This document shows, one piece after another, positions 52,401 through 64,000 of a stretch of DNA of 64,000 nucleotides. The stretch's first letter is position 1, and each line of letters starts with the position of its first letter. The stretch is from contig JAKJHU010000107.1 in assembly GCA_022316685.1 (NCBI GenBank), positions 868,001-932,000 of the forward strand, given 5' to 3'. This DNA comes from Progne subis subis. Lineage: Eukaryota > Chordata > Aves > Passeriformes > Hirundinidae. The notes under the pieces are model-generated. The model was not told the DNA's origin. It saw only the letters and a list, made by a program, of their open reading frames with translations, and made no database searches. Both the position numbers and the translations under genes were made by a program.

Positions 52401-54661
52401 CTTAGCTTTGTCCTTAAATGAAATAGAAAAATCTGTCCAAATCTTGTAAGTTCTCACCATCAGGAAGCTTTAAGAAGCTTCTCCTTCCATTGACTTTTCC
52501 CTAGACCCTCATCTACCTGCCTCTCCTGCTTCCATCTCTCTCTTGATTTCCTCTCAGGCTTCAAAACTGAATCAACTCCTGAATCAACTGTACTTCAGAT
52601 CCACATTCTCAGGTAGTTTATCCAACAAAGTCTGGTCAGTACAACGAAAACACAGTGCATGAGACATCAGCAATGGTTTCACTCTCTGTTCTCCGTTCAA
52701 TTTTTGTCAATAAACTATTTTCTGTCTTTCAGAGAAAAAGAGCTACTGCAAGATGCTACCTTGGTATGAACATTACTGTACCATTAGGCTCAGAGAAGGC
52801 AAGATAAGAAGCAGCAGAAATAGCCAATTTTCACATTATTTTAGGAAATCTCCAAATATTATTTAACGTTACATTTAGTAAGCATCTGTACAGCCATGTC
52901 CACTTTATACCATATTGAATTCAAGCTTTTATATTTTTCAACATTTATTTGTGTACAACTGCTTTTAAGTATTCTCTGTCTCTAAACAATTTGTGACTGG
53001 ACCTGCCAGGGATTATACATATAAATAGAAACACTGTTGTGAAAACAGTAAACTGGAATTCAAATCAGAGTCTTTTCCCTCTCCCTACAGCTTTTCAGTC
53101 AGTTTATGGCTTCTTACCTAGAGAGTTTCATATCAAAAGCAGTGGAAATAAACAGGTCTAACAAGATTCAAGGTTTATCTTGATAGATCTGTTCTTCACT
53201 GAGTTTTAAACTAAACTCCTTGCATGCAAAATTGATGAGTCATATTTGCATAAAGCAAAATGTGTTTCTGAAATCTCGGAGGAAATAAAGGCCGTCCTTA
53301 CTAAGACTTTAAATTGTAATTTAGGGATTACGTACTTGGCTCTGGGCTTTTACCTACATTATGTACTCCTAAAGAAATTAAACCTTGTAGGCAATAGTTT
53401 GAGCAACCAACATGAGAAGTTTAATCATATCAGGCTAACAGATCACTTTCCTGACCTTCATTCTCTGCAAATGTACAAGGAACTGTTGCTCCAGTAGTGT
53501 GTCCTTTATTTTACTGTAATAGTTTCAGCCTCAGACTTATTTTCAAGGAATGCGCTATTCCACCTGCACAGCCAGCATGCTCAAATCAAAGCAAAGCTTG
53601 TTATGAGTAAATGAGACTCCGACCTAATAACTGAAGCACTTAAGTCCTCTGCTAGAGGTCTCTTGGAGGTCTACGTCCTTTTTTTTTTTTCTCCCCAGTG
53701 CATAATTCCTAGAAGTATATTCTAAATTTTCTGGAGAATATTACTTATGAGTGATGAAGAACTAGAAAGTAGCTTCTGAAATGAGGATTGAGAAAGTGGT
53801 TCGGCGGTGTAGAGCTAAATGTAAATGCTGCTGACAGACTAGGACCATAAATCTTGAGATGGGAAGGCCAAACAGACGTATTTATGCCGTATCTCCTTGC
53901 TAGTTTACTGTCATTGCATTCTCCTAGCCAGGTCTTCGTTATGAATACAGTCTTCAGCAGGTTATTTAATAAAGCTGGATGTGGCATAATCTGCACAAGT
54001 TACTGCAATTTGGCTACCTTTTTCACTCCTACGGCAGATCCAGTGTGAAGAAATAATCAAAATGCAATTGGTTTAACATTAGCATTTTATACATTAAAAA
54101 AACTACCTCCCAGACAGTTTCATGAAATCATAAGGGAACAAAAGTAGTACAAAACTAATTTTTAAAGAGTCCATAGTAAGCATATTTGCCATGACTAATC
54201 ACTTCTTATAATGATTTAATTGCTATCTCTCATATGGTGCTAGAGACAGCTGGAGACAGAGGACTTGTTTGTAAGGTTTGATCTATAAAAAAGCAAGAAA
54301 AGGCTGCCAAGCAGTCCATTTTTAGGAAACAGCAAATCTCTGTTGCATTTGGATAGAGTCACCCCAGAATTATTACATGGAAACTTAATTAATATTTATA
54401 TTTTAAAAATACTTTGCTACTCTCCTTTTCAAATAAATTTCCTATCTTCTTGCAGGATAGACAGTTTGTAACTGATCAAATTTCAGAAGCTAAGGAGATT
54501 TACTTCAAATTTTATCTGAAGTTTTGAGCATTAAAGATAACTTCCAGATTTCCTTTTGTATGTGCAGTTACTGCTTTAGACATGCAGAGTTGTGAATGTA
54601 CAGAACTGATTACTGCATTTAGAAGTATCATGAAAGATACAGGGAGATAGAGAAAGCAGGA

Positions 54662-54713
54662 GAGAAATTTCTTCTAGAAATATGGCAGGGGAGAAATTTC
54701 TCCTAGAAATATG
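54662..54713. repeat. 29-bp imperfect tandem duplication
   Basis: GAGAAATTTCTTCTAGAAAT recurs 29 bp later with one substitution (54662 and 54691). Confidence 0.85.
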
Positions 54714-54875
54714 CTACCCTTATAGCTTAGTTTCTCTATTGATATTTTCTCAGCCTGAAGGCTGAAATATTTTAAAACTGGGCAATTTCTCAAGTATAAA
54801 ATTCAGAATTTTAATGAAGAACTGTATCTTCTTTACAGCTTTGTTAGATTTAGGGATTTATTTTTCTTTGTAAAA

Positions 54876-54962
54876 ATCATAGAATCGCAGAATGGCTTGG
54901 GCTGGAAGGGACCTTAAAGATCTTATCGTTCCAATCCCCCTGCCATGAGCAGGGAACACACA
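54876..54962 (-). mobile_element. CR1 LINE 3' tail, minus strand
   Basis: The plus strand reads 'ATCATAGAATCGCAGAATGG', 'TTGGGCTGGAAGGGACCTTA' and 'CCCCCTGCCATGAGCAGGGA', the standard inverted CR1 3' end. Confidence 0.93.
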
Positions 54963-57148
54963 CCACTGCCCATTAGCAATACCTTTCAGCAATGCTTTTA
55001 TTTTCATCATCAAAAACCAGCTGCTTGCTGGGAAAAGTGGAAAGAACAAATTAGGAATTTAGCTTTTATATAGTTTGCTTGGAGTGTTTCTTACAACTTT
55101 TCCATCACTAATGGTTTGATAATATAGCTTTGAGTCAGAGATACTAAGCGTTTCCAAGTTGTGGTTTAATTCCACTAGGCAACTAAGCACCACACAGCCA
55201 AACCTGGAGCATTAAGTTGGGTTATACTGTCTGGATCTAGGAATTTTTACTCTTAATACATAATTTTCCATAACAAATACACAAGGTGTAAAGTAACCAC
55301 TGTCAGATAAGTTACCACTCCCAATGAATGCTTCTTTGATGCATATAATTGTGGGCACTTGGATGCAGCATTAAAACATTTTGGAAGTATGTTTGTTTTG
55401 AATATATAGATAATACATACAAAGAATGCTTGAAAAAGGAACCTTAGAAAACAGAGAGAGTCTTAACTGTGATTCTAGTAATAAAACTGGGCAATTATGT
55501 TATGTGGGTATATGTATAATTTGATTGTCAAAAGGAATTTCTATTATTCACATTTTACTAGCACTAACATTGATTAGTTTTACACTGAGGTATTTGTGCA
55601 TACTTGAAGCAGATGGATTTTAATATGTAATTACATATATATGTAATTAATTATGAAATTAGCATCCTGCTAGTTCAGTATAAAGTATCTCATTAAGTCA
55701 CATAAAAGGGCTTGATGACATGAGATTTCCAGTGTCACTTTCTTTGTTTTGATGTTCAAGGCCACACTACTTAAGATGTGCAAACAATGGTTCCTGTCTT
55801 CTACTTAATTCTGCCAATGTTTATTCTTTCTGTAACTTTTACAAATGAGGACAGTTAGTTGTCTGGTTTGTTCAGGCATTATTACCAATAAATATGAAAT
55901 CCCGAAAATGTCTTCCAATAAAGAAAGTCAACACTGGAATTTAGTTTGGAGATTAAGTTTCAAGAATTAGTAGTGGGTAGAGCCAAATACTATTTAAAGA
56001 AAATTTCTTGATTACTTTGCAATAAAAACAACAACAAAAAAACTTGCTTGCATTTTCCCCAACTGATGCCATTTTCTAGTAATAGGAACAAACCAAAGAT
56101 ACATTCTAGAAATCATGAGGAAATAACTGACATAGATTAGGCCAATTAAACCTCATTGAAACTTAGTTTTGAGATTGTTAAGGAAACTAACTAATGTTTT
56201 GAGTGAGATTTATTATTTTTCATAAAAGCTGACAGGTAGTCTCACAGATCTTCTAGTGGCAAAGCTAGTATTTTGATAGTTTGCTATAGTTTGCTAGTAT
56301 TTGATAATTTCCTCATGCCCAGGGGTGCTTGTTCCAGTGGATGAAAAAGGGCAGGAAGCTACTTCCTCAGAAATTGTGCCAATTCCCTGCTTGTAAACTC
56401 AGATTACTTCTCTAATCTTAAAAGGAAAAAACATTAAAAAAACCCCAAAAAAACACCACAGTCTTTCCTTCTGAAGTCAGAGGGAGATTGAGTTAAAGCC
56501 TGCCTCTGGAGGGTTGTTTCATAGAGTCAGACATGGCTCAGTAATCCTGCTGCATTTTGCCATTTCCTTTGAGCTGGAATCTGCAGTGCTGCACTTTATC
56601 CAAAAGAAAAGGAAGATTGCATCTCTCTACAACTCTGTCATCTTTGTGACACTGAGAACAGTTGACAGAGAATCACACACTCAAAAAAAGAGTAAATAAA
56701 AATTTAAGAGACAGAGCAGAGGCAACTCAGGTAAGCAGCAGTACTTTCTGTGAAAACCCAAGAGGAAGAAATAATTGTTTTTAAAAGTGCAAAGAACCCT
56801 GTGTCCTGCTGCTTGACTTCCTATTCTGTTGAAAAGGATGGTTCTGCTAGTTCCTCATTAGTTTGGTTGATAAACAGAAAACTCTCACACCAAGAACTAA
56901 GAAAACATCTGAGTTTTCATGTTCTTGGTTATCTGCTTGATTGAGAAGAGGTATTTCCAACTATAAACTTCTCAGATACTGTATCACCCTAATCTTTTAA
57001 TACTTGTAGCTGTGTAAAAAAAAAAAAAAAAAAAGGCATAAAAAATAGTGGCTACAGTTAGTACCATGAAGAAAGCTGACAGTCAAGCATTTTTGTCTAT
57101 TGCAAAAATGGTGCTGATGTACTATTTCCGAGAACATAATTTTATGCC

Positions 57149-57150
<2 letters not shown>
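54963..57150. other. intergenic, nothing recognised
   Basis: AT-rich. A poly-A tract occurs near 57016-57034. Confidence 0.55.

Positions 57151-57151
<1 letters not shown>

Positions 57152-57218
<67 letters not shown>
57152..57218. repeat. T29-A38 perfect homopolymer palindrome
   Basis: An uninterrupted run of 29 T abuts an uninterrupted run of 38 A, giving a 58-bp loopless inverted repeat. Confidence 0.95.
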
Positions 57219-57220
<2 letters not shown>

Positions 57221-58290
57221 AGAAATGGAAACTGGAAGGTAGTGATGGGAGGAAATATCAGTTGGGGTGATTGTCCTGAACAGGAAGCTGGCAGTATGGT
57301 ATTCTGAATCTACCTGTGGATGGGTCTACATAGGGGCTGGTAAGGGTATTTCTGCACACAATGTTGTTACCAGATGAAAAAACCCATTCAAAAATCTGTC
57401 TTTATAATGATTGCATATTGTATCTTAAATGAGTGGTGTTTACCTTAGGTATTCAGAATCAGTAACAGCAAGTAAATAAATTATTTAGATTAGAATAATT
57501 TAGAGTATTGTATTTGAGGTACGGGGAAGCTACAGTTGCCTCTGCCTTGGTATGAGAATAAGTCTTTAGTTTCATGCTATGTCAGTAGGAAAGTCCAGTA
57601 GGAAAGTTAAGCTCTAAGCATGGGAATTAGTTTACCAGAGTATAAAACTAAGCTGGAGTTTAGCAGTGAAGATTTAAGGAATAAAGCATGAATTTGAGGC
57701 CCAGTGCATGGGAAGAGGTAACAGTGAGTGGAAGCAATGCCCCCACATGCTAAGGGACAGCGGATACTGGGTCACATTTAGTTCCTGAACGTGTGCGTGT
57801 CTCGGTGATAATGCTGCAGTGGTGTCAACAACTTCCACGTGGCCCTGTGGCTCCTCGGGGCAGGTGCACTGCCTTGCCCTCACAGCACGTTCCATGCAGC
57901 TCTGATAACAGGCCCCAAACTGATGCAGGGCAATTGTTCCTGACATACCTCCTCAGCCCTTGAGACATGCTATAGGCCCTGGCAGCTAAGAAGCTGCCGG
58001 CACAGCGAGCACGGCCCCTGGGGCAGCAGTGGCAGAGAAACCTTTCCTGGCCACAGCTGAAACCCATCGGGAGACACACCCAAACCTGCCTGGGTGAGAG
58101 GCTCCCCCGTGGGCAGCTCCATGAGGGTGGCTCGGGAGCCATTGCGGCACACGAACAACGCCAAGTAAACATGTCAGGGAGTCACCTCGGGCCCTTCAGA
58201 ACACGACGCCCCGCGCCCATCTTGCCCCCTCGCTGCACCCCAGCGCTGCGGTTGCTGGGCTCAGAAAACCAAGTCTGGGAGTTGTAATAC
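57219..58290. other. flank of CpG island; GC-rich block with minus-strand ORFs
   Basis: From about 57.69 kb the GC content rises. Minus-strand frames of 90, 115 and 64 codons overlap between 57674 and 58172. I do not recognise any of the peptides, and they are not clearly bounded by splice sites. It may be part of the CpG-island shore or an old gene fragment. Confidence 0.4.
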
Positions 58291-59095
58291 TAAACTGGGT
58301 GCCTTCGGGGTAAGCCCCGCGGGAATGCAAAACAAACGCCTTCGCCCTCCGCTAAGGTCAGGCACGGCCACCGCGGCCCGGCGCTTCCCCACCGCAGCTT
58401 CGGCAGGGCGGGCGCTGCGGCGGCAGCACCGCCCCGGGCCGGCGGCCCCGCGCAGGCGCCGTGCGGCAGGGCGCGCCCGCCGCCGCTGGGCCGGGCCGGG
58501 GCGGGTAAGGGGAGGCAGCGGTCCCGCTGCCAACGCGGAGCAGCGCGGGCAACCATCGGGAATGGCTCCAGCAGCGACCGGCGGGATCCCGCCGCCTGCG
58601 CCATCGCTGGGCCCGACGGCTGACTGGCTGGCCAACAGCTCCGCTCTCGGTGGGTCGCTGCGGCCTCGGTCCTTCGCCGCGGTGGGACGCTTCAACGCGC
58701 GACCCCCTCGCTCTCCGCCGGCGGTCCTTGTAGCGCTCCGCGGGCTGTGACCTCGTACGGCCTCACTCGCCGCTCTGATGTCTAGGCTGACCCCGCTGCC
58801 GCTGTTTCTGCCGGGGGCCGACGCGGTTTCCTCGGGGTCCCCGGCATTCGAGTCCCTGCGGGGGACGAGGGCGGAGAGCGGCGAGGCAGGGGCGCGTTCC
58901 CCTCCGGGGGAGCGGGCTGGGAAGAGGTCGAGGCTCCGCAGCGGCTGAAGTTTGTCCCGCCTGTCAGCGGAGCGCGGCGGGGGCGCTCGGGGCGGGCGCT
59001 GCCGGGTCCCGCTCGGGCGGGCTGCGAGTGCCCTCCGCGATCACACGGTGCTTACTGTCGCTGCCGCCCGGCCTGGGGAGGTAGTAGCTTATGGC
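58290..59095 (+). promoter_or_regulatory. CpG island, probable promoter of an unidentified gene
   Basis: Strongly GC- and CpG-rich, with GC boxes, isolated in AT-rich DNA 20 kb upstream of PGM2 and thus a third promoter. In vertebrates RELL1 lies on this side of PGM2 in the opposite orientation, so a plus-strand RELL1 start would be expected hereabouts. The sequence itself does not prove the identity. Confidence 0.6.
58562..58649 (+). CDS. candidate first coding exon, gene not identified
   Basis: An ATG in good context (G at -3, G at +4) opens MAPAATGGIPPPAPSLGP, then TADWLANSSAL, and reaches a plausible donor CTCG|GTGGGT after 88 nt (29 codons plus one base). The frame is also open upstream to before 58325. 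The peptide is Pro/Ala-rich with no hydrophobic signal segment, unlike the RELL1 N-terminus, although both begin MAP. No downstream exon can be recognised before 64000. It could be a non-coding first exon with a chance frame. Confidence 0.25.
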
Positions 59096-59467
59096 CAGGA
59101 GTGGCGAGGAAAAAAAAAAAAAAAATTACAAAAACTATAATGAGCTGTACGAGCTCTAGTCTTGCAACTCTGCCGTAGTTGATTAACTGGAATCGGATGG
59201 CTCTTAAGATGGACGTGCATTAAATAATTGTTTCTATTTTACCCTCACTTGTGAGGTTAAGCTTGGTTTAGCGTTTAGGTTTTGGAAATTAAAAGCTGCC
59301 TGTAACCTTTGAGAACTCTGAAGAGCCCTTGCACACATACAATCACCAGAGGAAGTTAGTTTAAAATGACAGTTTCTTTTATGTCTAACCACAACTGTTA
59401 AGGTACTAAAGGTACTAATAATCTCAGATTAAAATCGAATTTGTTGCTTGTGTAGTATGAAGTGCTG

Positions 59468-59498
<31 letters not shown>

Positions 59499-61516
59499 CC
59501 TTCCCCTTTTTGTGCATTGCCCGTGATGCTCAAACGCTTGTATTAAAAATTGATGCTCATTTCCACTTTCAGCTTGATCAGCTGTATTAGCTTTGGGAGC
59601 TAGGACATAAGAGTGTACCAGCTTGTTTGACAGTAAACTTTCAACTTAATGGAAACAGTAAAGATGGCTATACTTACTAGCAAAGAATAAATCCAGAAAT
59701 GTTTCCTGTCTTTCTGGCTTTCCTTATTGTATATTTGTATATTACTTGGTACAGGGAAGCTTGGTCAGAAGAGTTTGAGATATCTATTATCTGCTGGTTT
59801 TTTTTCTGAAAGCAAGAGGATTGGAAAGCTTGTCATCCACTGCTTCAAGAGAGTGGAAAGAAATAAATACCACTAGGCACCTTGAATTTCAGATTTATAT
59901 CAACTGATAGCAGCTGAGGACCTGAGGTTTTCTATGCAAAGGTAGGAGGAGGAGAGAAATTGTGCATTTTTCTTCTCTTCTTGATCCTGACCATATATAT
60001 CTTCTTCTTATTATTATTATTTTAAAGCAGATAAAAAACAATTTGCTCTTTGGCTATTACTTCAGCATATTACTGCCTGTTTATACATGCTTTGATTACT
60101 ATACAGTTTCCCTACTAGTGGTGTCTTCTAGAGGCTGTAAACATGTTTTAGTAAATGAAAGGGTGTATATGTGTAGGTTTATACAGACTTTTTACAAATG
60201 CTTATACTCAGGAGCTTGTTGAGCTTGAAGTCGGGTGGAGAACTTTGATAATCAATGTACATTTTTAGGATTTAATAACTACAGCAGCAATTTAGTCGTG
60301 TATCTAGGTGAATAGGATTGTACTTAGGCAGGCTAAAAGTTGGCAAGTCTAGCAAGAGATGCCAAAGCTATGATAGAATTTTCTTCTCAGGGTTTTGCTA
60401 ATGCTTTCTGTCGATGTATCGTCTGTATCTGAAGATCACAGTATCCCTCTTCGCACAAGAGATACATTGGTTTGGGTTAAATTTTATTTTTGACTCCTGT
60501 AAAGTAGTGAGGATTGTTGTTAGTGTGCATAAATTCATTGATATAATATGCTCGATGACACTGATTTAGTGCTGCTCACTAGATACAGATTGCACTTGTA
60601 AATTTAACTAATGATATGCAATACCACTAAATAGTTGATGTGTCCAGGAAGGATTTTATTTTGTTGCTTTTTAAAGGCCATACTGGTGAAATGTGCTTTA
60701 TTAAATGTACTGTAGCTGTTTGCAGGGTGTTTTATTTGAAAACTAAAATTTAAGGAATAATTTTCCAACAGAAATATAAATGTAAAGCATCAGTTCTGTG
60801 TATTTTTGCCATAGCAGCTATATGCTGCTCAAGTAGTGACCAAAGCAATTACACCATAAGCACTGCAATTTAGTACTGGTAAATAGTGAGCCATAAGCTT
60901 TTTTGTCTCTCTATATGTTAATGCAGCATTATCAACTACATACTGTGTTGCACAAAGAACAGACTAAATCTTACTTCCCTTTATATTTAAATTTTTCCCT
61001 TTCTCAACAGGACAAAGCTGCTCTATATACTGTCTTGGTGGGTGTTTTTTTTTTTTTTTTTTAATTGAATTCTAAATAATATCAGATGCCTTCATGGTGT
61101 GGTGACTGACAATTGACTAGGTTTAGTCTTCCCTGTTGCTTCTTAACAAACTCTCTCTGGCTATGAGGGAATTGCAGTGCTTCTTGCAATTATTTCAGCA
61201 CTCAAATTTTTTGGGTCTTACATGCATTATACAGTAATACTTCGAGCTTTTTTTTTTTTTTTTGCTGTGAGTAGGACCTATCTTACATAGCAGATACCTC
61301 CTTTCTGAATCCCCACCCTACCCTCAGGCTGTCAGAGAAGCCAGTCTAAAACTTTCTGCAGACAATTTACTGAATGTGTTGATAGGGTGTGTAATTCAGA
61401 AAAAAAAAACTGGCATTAGTAAAGAACTTGTCAGGGTGGAGACTTACCTCTCAGAGTAAAAAGCTTTCTTTCCAGACCTCCTGCAAAATTTGCCTCCAGT
61501 CAGAATTTTTGTAGTG
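59096..61516. other. non-coding, possibly intron 1 of the gene starting at the CpG island
   Basis: AT-rich with poly-T tracts (about 59470-59499, 61047-61062) and no supported exon. Confidence 0.5.
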
Positions 61517-61696
61517 ACTTCAGTGAGCCAGAGGTTTTGTCTCTGGTGTAAGGACTCCAGCCTGAGTTACTCTGAAAAGCTTGGTGTTTTATGGTTGTGA
61601 ACACAACTTCAGTGAGCCAGAGGTTTTGTCTCTGGTGTAAGGACTCCAGCCTGAGTTACTCTGAAAAGCTTGGTGTTTTATGGTTGTGAACACAAC
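61517..61696. repeat. perfect 89-bp tandem duplication
   Basis: Bases 61517-61605 and 61606-61694 are identical throughout by eye; two further bases continue the match. The unit contains no recognised motif. Confidence 0.95.
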
Positions 61697-63034
61697 GCTG
61701 GGTACCATGGATGCTGTTTAGTGTTAAGTTCAGGTGGGTCATGACTGAGTCTTGCTGCCTGGGTCTTACTGTTGCTGTTCACAAAGTAGATGCTCTTAGA
61801 ATGAGCTTTAAGGACACGTGGCTGATCCTTCTGCTCACTTTCTTGAAATACCGCTTTTGACAAATCTGATGAAGGTTTTGAGGTGTGTTCTTAACAGAAA
61901 TTCTTAATCAGCCCTGCTTAACCTCTAAGGCAGTTGGCAGTGTGTCATTAGTTGTCAGTATGTTCCTTCATCATGTGGCTTCCTTTTTCTCATCTCACTT
62001 CCTGCTTATTTCACTTCTGGTTGTAGGTTCTGATTATTACAAGGAAGCTAGAAATTAAGCGGAATTCACAAATGTGTTGAATGTTCTTCTTTGATGATAG
62101 GTGTTTTTCCTTTGTTATTCCCTTTAAGCATATTCCCTGAAGTACAATTTCTTTGAACAATAGACAAAGCAAGTGGTAGAGAATAGATTTTCTTCACTTT
62201 AAGAGTTTTTTCCCCTTCAGAAAATAAACTTTTTAAAATCTCTTCTTTACTGACTTTTCTAGTTTGCCTGCTCTCTTCTGTAGCTACCACCTAACTAGTG
62301 AGGCAGAGAAGCCCAAATGTTTCCTAATTCTTTTTTTTTATGTGTGTGTTTTGGGCAGTGGTATATTTTGTCTTGTGATTGAAATTGCTAGTAATTTCAT
62401 TTCTTTATTTTTGCAAAAGTGATTTGACTGTAGTGTCCACAATAGATAAATACTATTTGAATCAGGTATCTTGTAAAAAGTGTATTTATTTTGAAGTTGC
62501 ATCCAACTGTTCTTGTTAAATTTACTATCGGTAAAATAATTAAAGTTGTGTATTAAATGTATACATGATTGCCATCAGAGTAAATGATTTCCCTGCTAGG
62601 CACCTGAATTAAGAATCTAAAAAAAATTAAATTCAACTTGATAATAGAAACCTCTACTGTAGCTCTAATAGAATGCTTTATCTCTGAGTAAATTGAAGGT
62701 GCTGAATGAAAAATATACAACTGATTTAGAACTTCTTTTCTTTTAAGGAAATATCCACCACTTCTGAAATGCTAGGAGATACAAGCTGGCATTGAATTAA
62801 TGTCACTACAACTCAAGTTTTTAAAAGTAAAGTTAGTTTCTTAAATTCTTGAGATTGAGGTATTTAGTGTGTATTTAGGAAATTGAGCTAATAAACAAGG
62901 AGTTTTCTATGCCTGAATTTAAAAGCATGTAATTTAACGTGAAAGAACTTTTATGCTAAATGCTACTTAAAATGAATGCTATAAATGAAAGAACACATGC
63001 AGATTAAGCAATCTCATCTAGTAAAGTAGTCCTA
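61697..63034. other. non-coding, nothing recognised
   Basis: AT-rich, short ORFs only. Confidence 0.5.
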
Positions 63035-63107
63035 GCCAATGATGGCAGGGTTGGGATTACATAGTCCTTAAAGTCTTTTCCCATCCAAATCATTCCATGA
63101 TCCATTC
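63035..63107 (+). mobile_element. CR1 LINE 3' tail (diverged)
   Basis: 'GATGGCAGGGTTGGGATTAC' followed by 'AGTCCTTAAAGTC' and 'CCAAATCATTCCATGATCCA' matches the CR1 terminal region with substitutions. Confidence 0.75.
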
Positions 63108-64000
63108 ACCTTTGATATCTGTCCTGGAGGTAGGAAGTGTTGTTACTGTTTAATGTAGTTCAAAATACCTTTCCTCTAGAACCAGGAGAGCATGAGGCAC
63201 TATGTATCATCATCAGGTTTGTTTTCCTTGCAGGGGCAGCTGGGGTCACAGGCTGCCTGACAATTCCTCCTTGTGGCATTGCCACAAAAAGCTTAAACAG
63301 TGCTTTTAGCAGCAGTGTGTTGGTCTGTGTAGTGAATTGAACCACAAGTGATCCAGGTACCAAAGAAAATAAAAGACAAAGCACCAGAAAAGCCCCCAAA
63401 AGAACCAAAACCCATCATACAAACAATATTCTCTAAATATTTTGAACCTTAAGTGATGGCCCTTTTTCCTGCAGATGGATAGACTGGCACATTAAGGATG
63501 AGAAAGGGGAGAAAAGCCTAAGCTCATGTTGCTACTGAGGCATGTTTTCCAGCTGTACTGAGATGTTTGAGAGGATTATGTGCTATACCATAATATTTCA
63601 TTTGTCTTGTACTTAAATATGTTGTATGTGATCATATTTTGTTTGTTTAAATATTAATTAACATGAAGGCAAACAATAGTTTGTTTCTGTATACTTTGAG
63701 ATTGCTATCTATGTTTCATTTCCATGCTTAAAATCAGGGAATATGATCTTGTAACTCCTTAAACTTCATGGACAAGATAGTGAATATATATGTACTTATT
63801 TTTAGCAGGTAGATTGCTCAAATATTCAATTTCATAACGTGTAAGTTAACATTTTTAAAAGGCATGCCATAAAAAGTAAAAGGCACGGGCATAGTGGGCA
63901 AAATCCAGTCAGTAAATGGGATTCTTTACCAGTATAGCAGAAGATTACATGGTTGTTTATGGGCCACTTTCTGTAAATGAAACAATACAAAAACAAGTGG
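63108..64000. other. non-coding to window end
   Basis: No exon is recognised. The ORFs at 63137-63408 lie on both strands of the same DNA and look like chance frames. Confidence 0.5.

Larger units (their letters stand above)
45966..54870. other. intergenic gene desert
   Basis: About 8.9 kb of AT-rich sequence. I see no exon with conserved-looking peptide. It contains a 13-bp perfect hairpin (52370-52400), an AT-rich inverted patch near 50580-50640 and a 29-bp near-duplicate (54662-54713). Confidence 0.55.

Noticed and set aside
58779..58948. Second ATG frame in the CpG island (MSRLTPLPLFLPG...) as a RELL1 start
   Set aside because: It has a mildly hydrophobic start but no convincing donor in frame and no alignment to RELL1 beyond a few residues.
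1..64000. CRISPR arrays, operons, prophage, tRNA and rRNA genes
   Set aside because: Nothing with the required repeat-spacer periodicity, cloverleaf promoter boxes or rRNA signatures was seen, and the DNA is plainly vertebrate.

Overview
This window is ordinary vertebrate nuclear DNA, most likely from a bird. The protein-coding signal is split into short exons with GT-AG splice sites. The background is AT-rich and broken by three CpG islands (about 13.6-14.8 kb, 38.1-39.0 kb and 58.3-59.1 kb). The recognisable interspersed repeats are mainly CR1 LINE 3' ends with the ATTCTRTG-type tail, as is typical of birds. There are no operons, CRISPR arrays or phage, and I found no tRNA or rRNA genes.

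Layout, low to high coordinate. Bases 1-14.7 kb hold the 5' end of TBC1D1 on the minus strand: the first coding exon (139 codons, 6123-6539), its 5'UTR and acceptor (to 6645), a 7.6 kb first intron, and a CpG island with a good splice donor at 14264/14265 that I take as the end of the non-coding exon 1. The rest of TBC1D1 lies beyond base 1. Bases 14.8-19.4 kb are intergenic with a CR1 copy. Bases 19.97-38.50 kb hold a complete PGM2 gene on the minus strand: 14 coding exons with consistent phases, encoding 609 residues. Its CpG-island promoter lies at 38.5-38.7 kb. From 39 to 58 kb is a gene desert with CR1 fragments, a likely solo LTR (about 45.7-45.96 kb), a strong-looking CTCF motif (44.12 kb) and homopolymer tracts. 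At 58.3-59.1 kb a third CpG island carries a possible plus-strand first exon of an unidentified gene. From 59.1 to 64 kb I see only non-coding sequence, including a perfect 89-bp tandem duplication.

The order TBC1D1-PGM2-(next promoter on the opposite strand) matches the conserved vertebrate block TBC1D1-PGM2-RELL1. RELL1 is therefore the expected neighbour above 58 kb, but the short peptide there does not look like the RELL1 signal peptide, so I do not assign it. PGM2 (phosphopentomutase / glucose-1,6-bisphosphate metabolism) and TBC1D1 (Rab-GAP controlling glucose-transporter traffic) both touch glucose handling, but the adjacency is old synteny and not evidence of a joint system.

I looked for an undescribed system and do not see one. 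The observations most worth checking are the third CpG island's candidate exon, an in-frame upstream AUG array in the PGM2 promoter repeat, nested uORFs in the TBC1D1 leader, the CTCF site, and several tandem or palindromic structures that may be real or assembly artefacts.
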